Shown here in pieces: positions 57,890 to 64,000 of a DNA stretch of 64,000 bases; position 1 is the first letter of the stretch, and each line of letters begins with the position of its first letter. This DNA is from Turnera subulata (Eukaryota > Streptophyta > Magnoliopsida > Malpighiales > Passifloraceae), in contig JAKUCV010000214.1 in the NCBI GenBank assembly GCA_028386065.3, forward strand, positions 63,358 through 127,357, in the 5' to 3' direction. Both the position numbers and the translations under genes were made by a program. The notes beneath the pieces are model-generated. The model was not told the DNA's origin and did not search any database. It worked only from the letters and a program-made list of their open reading frames with translations.

Positions 57890-60800
57890 TGCGGTGCTTC
57901 CTATGGAATGTGAGGGGCCTTAATGACCCTTCTAAGCAGCAACAGGTACTCAAGTGTGTATATAGTAGTTCAGTGGATATAGTGTGTCTAGTTGAAACTA
58001 AAGTACAAACTCATCATGTTTCTGATATTAGAAAGTCGTTTCTTCCCCTTTGGAACTTCACACATAACTATCAGCATGCTCGTTTAGGCCGCATTTGGCT
58101 TTTTTGGACAGCTGATGTGTCTCTTTCTATTCTTGCCTCTTCTTCCCAAGTTTTGCATTGTTCTGTTACCTATCCTAAAGATCATCTTAGCTGTTTTGTC
58201 TCCTTCATATATGGTTCAAATCAAGCTATGGAGCGTCAATCTCTTTTTGCGAGTATCACCTCTTTTGCATCTGTGGTGGGGAGTGCTCCTTGGTGTTTAA
58301 TGGGTGATTTCAACATTGTTAGATCCCCTACAGAGTCTAGCTCTTCTACCTCCAATCTCATTGCTGAAATTTCAGCTTTTAATTCTTGTCTATTAGCCAA
58401 TGGATTGCTTGATCACCCTTTTACTGGGCCTCTTTACACCTGGTCTAACAGACAGTATGATAATCCCATTTTTCGCAAGTTAGACCGACTCCTGGTTAAT
58501 GCTGATTGGTTCTCCTCACTACCACACAGTTCAGTACACTTCCAACCCCCTGGAATCTCTGACCACTGTTCTATTCTCCTCACTACTAGTACTCCATTTT
58601 CCTCTGGACCTCGCCCCTTCAAATTTTTAAATTTCTGGACTGAGCATCCAGACTTCCTTTCAGTTGTTTCTAGTAGCTGGATGTATAAAGTTGATGGCTA
58701 TGCTATGTACCGGCTATGGCAAAAACTGAAACATTTAAAGTCTGCGTTGAAAAAGCTTCATTCTACTGTTTATGGTGATCTTCCAAAGAAAATCTCTCTT
58801 GTTGAGCAGGAGTTGCAAGCTGTGCAAACTCAGCTCTTTGCTGGAACTATTAACCCTGATCTTTTATCAATTGAACAAGCTCTACTCATATCTCTATCTA
58901 GTTTAAAAGCTGCCGAAGAGTCTTCTCTAAGGCAGAAATCAAGGATTAACTGGCTTTCTTGCGGTGACTCAAATACTCGGTTTTTCCATAATGTCATGAA
59001 AGCTAGGAAGGCCAGGAATACAATTCGTTCTATTACTAATAGCCAAGGCACAATTCTAACTGACCGGAAGTTGATTGAGGATTCCATTGTCGCCTTTTAC
59101 TCTGATTTTCTAGGTAAAAGTAATCCTGTAGTGACAGCAGGTTCTGTTCCTTACTTCCAAACTTTGCTAAAGCGCTTTCTTTCTGAAGATGACTCCTTGC
59201 TGCTTGTTGCTGATGTCACTGGGACTGAAATTAAGCAGGCCATGTTCTCGTTAGGGAATAACAAGGCGCCTGGCCCTGATGGCTACTCTGCTGAATTCTT
59301 TAAATCAGCATGGAATATTGTTGGGAGTGATGTAATTCATGCCATTCAGGAATTTTTCAAAACTGGCAAAATGTTGAAGGGCATTAATTCAACTTTTCTT
59401 AGTCTAGTGCCAAAAATACCAAATGCGCAAAGAGTCACTGATTTTAGGCCAATTGCCTGTTGCTCCACCTTGTACAAATGTATCTCAAAGATCCTTGCAG
59501 GTCGTCTTCAAAAGTGCCTGCCTTCTCTTATCAGTATTAGTCAAACAGCTTTTATTCCTGGAAGGCGTATTGTTGACAATGTCCTCTTGGCACACGAGTT
59601 GGTTCATAACTATCACAAAGCTGGTCTCTCTAGTCGTTGTGTAATGAAGGTAGACCTAATGAAGGCTTTTGATTCTGTGGATTGGGCTTTTTTACTGAAT
59701 GTTTTAGCTGCCATGAAGTTTCCTCCTAAATTCATTTGTTGGCTGCGAGCTTGCTTCTCTACCGCGATGTATTCTATTTCTGTTAATGGAGCTCTTTGTG
59801 GCTATTTTCCTGGAGGTAAGGGTATGAGACAAGGTGACCCTCTCTCACCTTATCTCTTTGTGATAGCTATAGAGGTTCTCTCCTGCTTATTTTCTAGAGC
59901 TGCAGCTGATAACTCCTTGCCTTATCACCCAAGATGCTCTAAGTTGCAATTAAACCATCTTTGTTTTGCTGATGATCTAATGGTTTTTTCTGATGGAAGT
60001 TTACAAGCAGCCTCTGCAGTTACCTCTATTTTTGAAGAATTCTATCTTCTTTCGGGCCTCAAATTCAATCCAAGTAAAAGTGAGGTTTTCATTGCCGGGC
60101 TTTCTGATGATGCAATTCTGCAATTTACGCAAGTATGTGGATTTAAACTCGGCTCTCTTCCTGTAAGGTACCTTGGTGTTCCCCTCATTTCTGGTCGTCT
60201 TTCGCATGCTTATTGTAAGCCACTTATTGATAAGATAATGGTTCGTATAAATTCTTGGAGCTCTAAGTACTTATCTTTTGCTGGTAAATTGCAACTAGTT
60301 GTTTCTGTTCTCTTTAGTATGCAGAACTATTGGACTAGTATATTTCTCCTACCAACCAAGGTCATAAAGGAAGTTGAGCGGCTTTGTTCCTCTTTCTTAT
60401 GGTCTGGTACATCTTCAAATACACGAAAGGCCAAGGTTTCATGGACTGATCTTACGCTTCCTAAGCAGGAAGGGGGATTAGGTATAAAAAAGCTTCATGA
60501 GTGGAACCAAGCGTGTATAGCCAGGCACCTATGGAGTTTACTACTTTGTGCTGGTTCGTTATGGGTTGCTTGGGTCTCCATTTATGTCCTAAAAGGAAGA
60601 AGTGTTTGGAGTTTACCAGTTCCTGCTAATTGTTCTTGGAGCATGCGTAAGATCTTAAAAATCAGGCCTATCTTTGCTTCAGCTGTTTCTCATTCAATTG
60701 GTAATGGGCAGAAAACTTTTGTCTGGTGTGATTCATGGCACCCAGCAGGTATCTTATCTTCTATCATCCCTCCCTCCATGATTCCTAATACTAAGATTCC

Positions 60801-61545
60801 GCTTCATGCTAAAGTCTGTATGCTCATCTCGCAAAATCAGTGGAAATGGCCTATTTCAAGGCTGCCTATTGTCTCAAACTTGCAGCAAGCAGCAGTTACT
60901 TCTATTATTCCCTCCTGCACTGATGATCAAATCCTTTGGTCTCCCTCCCCTTCTGGCACTTACACTGTTAGAAGTGCGTGGGATTTCATTCGTTCCAAGA
61001 GACCTCGTGTCACTTGGTTCAAATTGCTATGGTCTTGTGGCTTTATCCCGAAGCATAGTTTCATCTCGTGGCTTACCATTCTTGATAGACTGTCAACTAG
61101 GAAAAGGCTGCTGAATTGGGGAGTTATATCTGATGCATCATGTCTCCTTTGTTCTCATCCTGAAGAATCAAGGGATCACTTATTCTTTGAATGCCCTTTT
61201 TCTGCAGAAGTATGGACTCGTATGCTCTCCTTATGTAATGTAACTCGTAGTATTAGCTCTTGGCAGCATGAGTTTTCTTGGGCGCAGAAATTTTTGCAGA
61301 AGAAAACTATCCACTCTATGCTTTTGCGGCTTGTTTGGTGTGCTTGCATATATCATCTTTGGAGGGAGAGGAATGCTAGATATTTCACTCATATATGTCG
61401 TTCTCCTGAGGCTATTATAGCAGCTATTTGTGCTGATGTGAAGCTCAGATTTGGTGGCCTAAATAACCTTAAGCGCAGATCACTGTCCAGGGAAGTTCAG
61501 CAACTTTGTGATTTTTGGGGGATTCATTTTAGTATAACAAACTGA
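57889..61545 (+). CDS. LINE ORF2, endonuclease and reverse transcriptase
   Basis: ORF2 has 1218 aa from the ATG at 57889 (MRCFLWNVRGLN). The APE-type endonuclease spans about residues 1-230: WNVRGLN, ETK, MGDFN (138-142), YTWSN, KLDR and SDH (catalytic His at about 226). RT lies at about 490-760 with FLSLVPKIP, DFRPIACCSTLYKCISKIL, VDLMKAFDSVDW, GMRQGDPLSPYLF and the catalytic FADDL (about 693-697). A zf-RVT domain is near 1015-1115 (GTYTVRSAWDFI, CLLCSHPEESRDHLFFEC). All catalytic residues I can check are present. ORF2p nicks target DNA and copies the RNA in place (target-primed reverse transcription). There is no RNase H domain at the end, as in most plant L1 elements. Whether it is expressed cannot be seen. 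Confidence 0.95.
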   Translation: MRCFLWNVRGLNDPSKQQQVLKCVYSSSVDIVCLVETKVQTHHVSDIRKSFLPLWNFTHNYQHARLGRIWLFWTADVSLSILASSSQVLHCSVTYPKDHLSCFVSFIYGSNQAMERQSLFASITSFASVVGSAPWCLMGDFNIVRSPTESSSSTSNLIAEISAFNSCLLANGLLDHPFTGPLYTWSNRQYDNPIFRKLDRLLVNADWFSSLPHSSVHFQPPGISDHCSILLTTSTPFSSGPRPFKFLNFWTEHPDFLSVVSSSWMYKVDGYAMYRLWQKLKHLKSALKKLHSTVYGDLPKKISLVEQELQAVQTQLFAGTINPDLLSIEQALLISLSSLKAAEESSLRQKSRINWLSCGDSNTRFFHNVMKARKARNTIRSITNSQGTILTDRKLIEDSIVAFYSDFLGKSNPVVTAGSVPYFQTLLKRFLSEDDSLLLVADVTGTEIKQAMFSLGNNKAPGPDGYSAEFFKSAWNIVGSDVIHAIQEFFKTGKMLKGINSTFLSLVPKIPNAQRVTDFRPIACCSTLYKCISKILAGRLQKCLPSLISISQTAFIPGRRIVDNVLLAHELVHNYHKAGLSSRCVMKVDLMKAFDSVDWAFLLNVLAAMKFPPKFICWLRACFSTAMYSISVNGALCGYFPGGKGMRQGDPLSPYLFVIAIEVLSCLFSRAAADNSLPYHPRCSKLQLNHLCFADDLMVFSDGSLQAASAVTSIFEEFYLLSGLKFNPSKSEVFIAGLSDDAILQFTQVCGFKLGSLPVRYLGVPLISGRLSHAYCKPLIDKIMVRINSWSSKYLSFAGKLQLVVSVLFSMQNYWTSIFLLPTKVIKEVERLCSSFLWSGTSSNTRKAKVSWTDLTLPKQEGGLGIKKLHEWNQACIARHLWSLLLCAGSLWVAWVSIYVLKGRSVWSLPVPANCSWSMRKILKIRPIFASAVSHSIGNGQKTFVWCDSWHPAGILSSIIPPSMIPNTKIPLHAKVCMLISQNQWKWPISRLPIVSNLQQAAVTSIIPSCTDDQILWSPSPSGTYTVRSAWDFIRSKRPRVTWFKLLWSCGFIPKHSFISWLTILDRLSTRKRLLNWGVISDASCLLCSHPEESRDHLFFECPFSAEVWTRMLSLCNVTRSISSWQHEFSWAQKFLQKKTIHSMLLRLVWCACIYHLWRERNARYFTHICRSPEAIIAAICADVKLRFGGLNNLKRRSLSREVQQLCDFWGIHFSITN

Positions 61546-61711
61546 TCTTAATGCTTTAAGTTTTGTTATATTCTTGTCTGCTTATGAGTTGTACAAGTTT
61601 GCTCAGTTGTACATATTGTTAGGGCCTCCCTAACCTTCTTTTTTTTTTTTTTTTTTTTTTTTGCAATACAATTGATTTGATTCTCAAAAAAAAAAATTAA
61701 TTCATGATTTT

Positions 61712-63218
61712 TAATATTATATATATAATAAACACACATTAATTATCACACATCCGTACAAAATCTATATATTAAAACTTTGTAACGAAGATTTTGTTTT
61801 CATTCTTATTCCAAGCATCACTGGGTTACTGTAACACATCAGTGAGCAGACATCTTAGATGACATAGGATAGCATTGGATTGCTAATCTAAATCAAAGGC
61901 TAGAATATAAAAACAAGAGATTAACTCGAAAATTGTATTCCCATAAATAAAATATTAGCATCATTATCATCATTATGGAAAAAAAATTGTAGGAAACAAT
62001 TATCACACATAATAAAAATCTAAAAATAATTCATGTACACAAATTTTTGTACCGCAAGTGTTGTTCGAACACAATCAAATATAATAGTAATCATTAATCA
62101 ATTAGTGGTTAGTGGTTAGGTGATTTCCAGAGGAACCTGCCACTTAGCATAAAATAAAAGTACTCCAAATTTACGAATCTTTTTCCAGTAGAAACGAAAA
62201 AGATTTCTACTCATGAGAGTAGAAGAAGTCTTGTTTGCTATTCTGGTACCAGACACGTTCCTCCTAAACACAAAATAGAAAAGTCCCCAAAGAAATGAAA
62301 GGAATTAATGCCACTCTTTGACCCAAAAAAAAAAAAAAGAAAAAAGAAAAAAGTAATGCCACTCCCAGTATCACCGTGTCGCTTTATTTGAGTTGATAAA
62401 AAAGGATGCAAGTTTTGTGTTTGGAGAACGTAAAAGGCGAGCTGCGTTAGCAGGCAATAGCAGGCATCATCATAAACCTTAATGCAAAAACTGACAAAAA
62501 GTCCCGATCACTCCCCAAGAAGCCCTTCCCTCTCCCCCTCCCTCTAACCCTCCTTACCATTTTTTTTTTTTTTTGCCTTGAACCCACTTACGTTTTCAGG
62601 TTCTCTGTTTCTGTCTCTTGAGTTTCTGGCAGATTGGCTTTGATAAAAATCCAAACTTTATACTTTACCTCCCTACCTATCTTTCCGCTTTGAAAGTGTG
62701 AAGACTTCCAAGTTAAAGACTTCTTTAAGAAAAAAGACTTTCAAGTTAAAGTATCACTCTTTTCTCTTCCCGTGACTAGGAGTAAGGTTTATTGGAGCCG
62801 TTTTGTCTTTGTATCGCCATTCTCTCCCTTCTTTTTTCTTGCTTTTTCTGTTTTCTTTGAGTATTGGTTATGTGACTTGGACAAGATCATTTTTCATCAG
62901 TTGTGTGGTTTGTGTGAACATACATTTTTGGAAAGGTTGCAGCTTTACCAGAATAAAGTGTTCCTTGTATGTTTTCTTTTTTAGTTCTAATGTTTGAAGA
63001 ACAGCTTGAAGGAAATGATCCTGTTTTTTTACAAAACGCATTGTGCATTCTGGGTTTTTTTTTTTTTAAAAAAAATTAATGTAAAAAACCAAAGGTTATT
63101 CATTTGCAGTCAAGTGGGGAGATGGCTTCTACAAAGATTGTTTCTTTACTTCTCCCTTTGATTTTGTGTCTTTTCTGTTTGTTGAGAAAATTGCACTTTT
63201 GTGTTTGGCGAACAGAGG
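61712..63218 (+). promoter_or_regulatory. intergenic, promoter and 5' UTR region of GMI1
   Basis: No other gene seen. A direct repeat gactt(c/t)caagttaaag-like occurs at about 62703-62720 and 62738-62753, possibly regulatory. A short upstream frame starting MASTKIVSLL at 63123 overlaps the GMI1 start out of frame and ends at about 63260. The real leader may also be spliced, since several ag/T-rich acceptors precede 63214. Confidence 0.35.
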
Positions 63219-63989
63219 ATGCAAAGCGGTACGAAGAGGCAGAGACAAGTGGTCATATCTGATGATGATGATGATGATGATGATATGGCAGACAGGATTT
63301 ACAGGTTCAAGATCCTTTTACCGAACGAGATGACTGTGGCTTTAAGGTTAACAAATCCCAAACCGGAGATTCCGGTACCGGAGTTTATGCGCTTGGTAAG
63401 AAATGAGTACTTCCAGTCGTTACGGAACTCACCTGCCGCCAAGAAGAAATCTTTGAGCTTTACCGATGATCATTTGTATCTGGAGGACGCAAGTCGTGGT
63501 AAAAAGATAAGCAACAAGATTGCTATCCACAATTTCAATGTGCACAAGTGCCACACTTTGGTTCTTCGCGTGAGTGTATACTGCAACTTGAAGCTTTCTT
63601 CGCTCTTTTCTAGATATTCACATTTTTCTAGTGGTTTCCTTAAGGGGTCAGTTGAAAGTAAAAAATCTAATGGCAGGAACCAGGGTTCTTGTATGGGAAT
63701 TTGCAGCAAATTTCTTGTTCAGATGTGTAATGTTTGTTTTTTGGATGTGTGCATTTGGTAATGATGCTTTTACTTGTTTTGACATTGAACTAGGATGGGT
63801 CCCAAGAGATTGCTGAAACTTATGAGGTCAGATTCCGACGACTATTCTCTCGTTAAATTGAAGTTCTTGCTCAGTTTTGTGATGGACTTGCCTTGTCTAC
63901 AGGATATGTGGGACTTGACTCCTGATACAGAGCTATTGCGGGAGCTTCCAGAAGAATATACTTTCGAAACTGCTCTTGCTGATTTGATC
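63219..63989 (+). CDS. GMI1: GMI1-like GHKL-ATPase/SMC-hinge protein, first three exons (partial)
   Basis: Exons 63219-63569, 63794-63826 and 63903-63989 join in frame to 157 codons; a donor GTAAG follows and the window ends in the intron. The start MQSGTKRQRQVV leads into eight Asp, then ADRIYRFKILLPNEMTVALR. Later come HNFNVHKCHTLVLR, DGSQEIAETYE and DMWDLTPDTELLRELPEEYTFETALADLI. The last phrase runs into the GHKL ATPase N-box (ALADLIDN in the family), whose Asn would be in the next exon. This order matches Arabidopsis GMI1, a DNA-damage-induced protein of the MORC/DMS3 relatedness group that helps homologous recombination. The out-of-frame ATG at 63123 gives only a short peptide, so 63219 is preferred; the leader may include an intron. 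Confidence 0.88.
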
Positions 63990-64000
63990 GTAAGTCCTTG

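Larger units (their letters stand above)
56348..61694 (+). mobile_element. intact-looking L1-type LINE
   Basis: A full 5.35-kb non-LTR retrotransposon is flanked by a 17-bp exact duplication, aattaattcatgatttt (56331-56347 and 61695-61711, the right copy partly shared with the A-tail). The 5' UTR is rich in ctctctaaa repeats. ORF1 (56507-57889) and ORF2 (57889-61545) are both uninterrupted and overlap by one base in the string TGATG. The 3' UTR of about 150 bp contains a T-run of about 28 bases, then gcaatacaattgatttgatt and a terminal A-run. Long, unbroken ORFs plus an exact long duplication mark a recent insertion. Confidence 0.93.

Noticed and set aside
63123..63263. ATG upstream of GMI1 as the real start
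   Set aside because: The frame (MASTKIVSLL...) stops after about 46 codons and is out of frame with the conserved GMI1 sequence.
1..64000. CRISPR arrays, operons, bacterial promoters, tRNA or rRNA genes
   Set aside because: No regularly spaced direct repeats with unique spacers and no convincing cloverleaf or rRNA sequence; the gene structure is plainly plant nuclear.

Overview
This window is nuclear DNA of a flowering plant, most likely a eudicot. The evidence is AT-rich intergenic DNA, genes with many short GT-AG introns, plant-only families (TAP46, phytolongin, plastid starch synthase I, IQD, GMI1), and a dense load of plant LTR elements, LINEs and MITEs. I cannot name the species.

Host genes, left to right. 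(1) The first exon of a coiled-coil protein of unknown function, minus strand, cut by the left edge (1-414). (2) TAP46, the PP2A-type phosphatase regulator, plus strand, nine exons rebuilt to 405 aa (12784-16601). (3) A single-exon phytolongin with an unusual repeat-filled linker, minus strand (25704-26714). (4) Soluble starch synthase I, minus strand, fifteen exons rebuilt to 645 aa (29294-35560). (5) A calmodulin-binding IQD protein close to the IQD21 type, minus strand, four exons, 453 aa (37675-41286). (6) The first three exons of GMI1, a GHKL-ATPase/SMC-hinge DNA-repair protein, plus strand, cut by the right edge (63219-63989). These genes show no functional cluster; they are ordinary neighbours separated by transposons.

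Mobile DNA makes up nearly half of the window. From the left: a decayed LINE (4266-7250, minus) with a hAT element nested in it (4474-5486); two MITEs (8084-8280 and 8290-8556); a 3.6-kb solo LTR with a perfect 5-bp TSD directly upstream of TAP46 (8667-12263); a 6.4-kb copia-type element with 198-bp LTRs and TSD TATTC (17425-23826), whose decayed interior carries a LINE fragment, an exact 175-bp tandem duplication and about twenty short hairpins with a common GAA loop; a 574-bp hAT-type MITE with a perfect 8-bp TSD (27726-28299); a 3.75-kb non-autonomous LTR element in minus orientation with a tRNA-Arg-type primer site (44694-48448); an old copia element with recognisable integrase, RT and RNase H relics (48962-54777); and an apparently intact L1-type LINE with two full ORFs joined by a TGATG stop/start overlap and a 17-bp TSD (56348-61694).

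The observations I rate highest are the GAA-loop hairpin array in the first copia element, the intact LINE, the large solo LTR next to the TAP46 promoter, and the expanded linker of the phytolongin.
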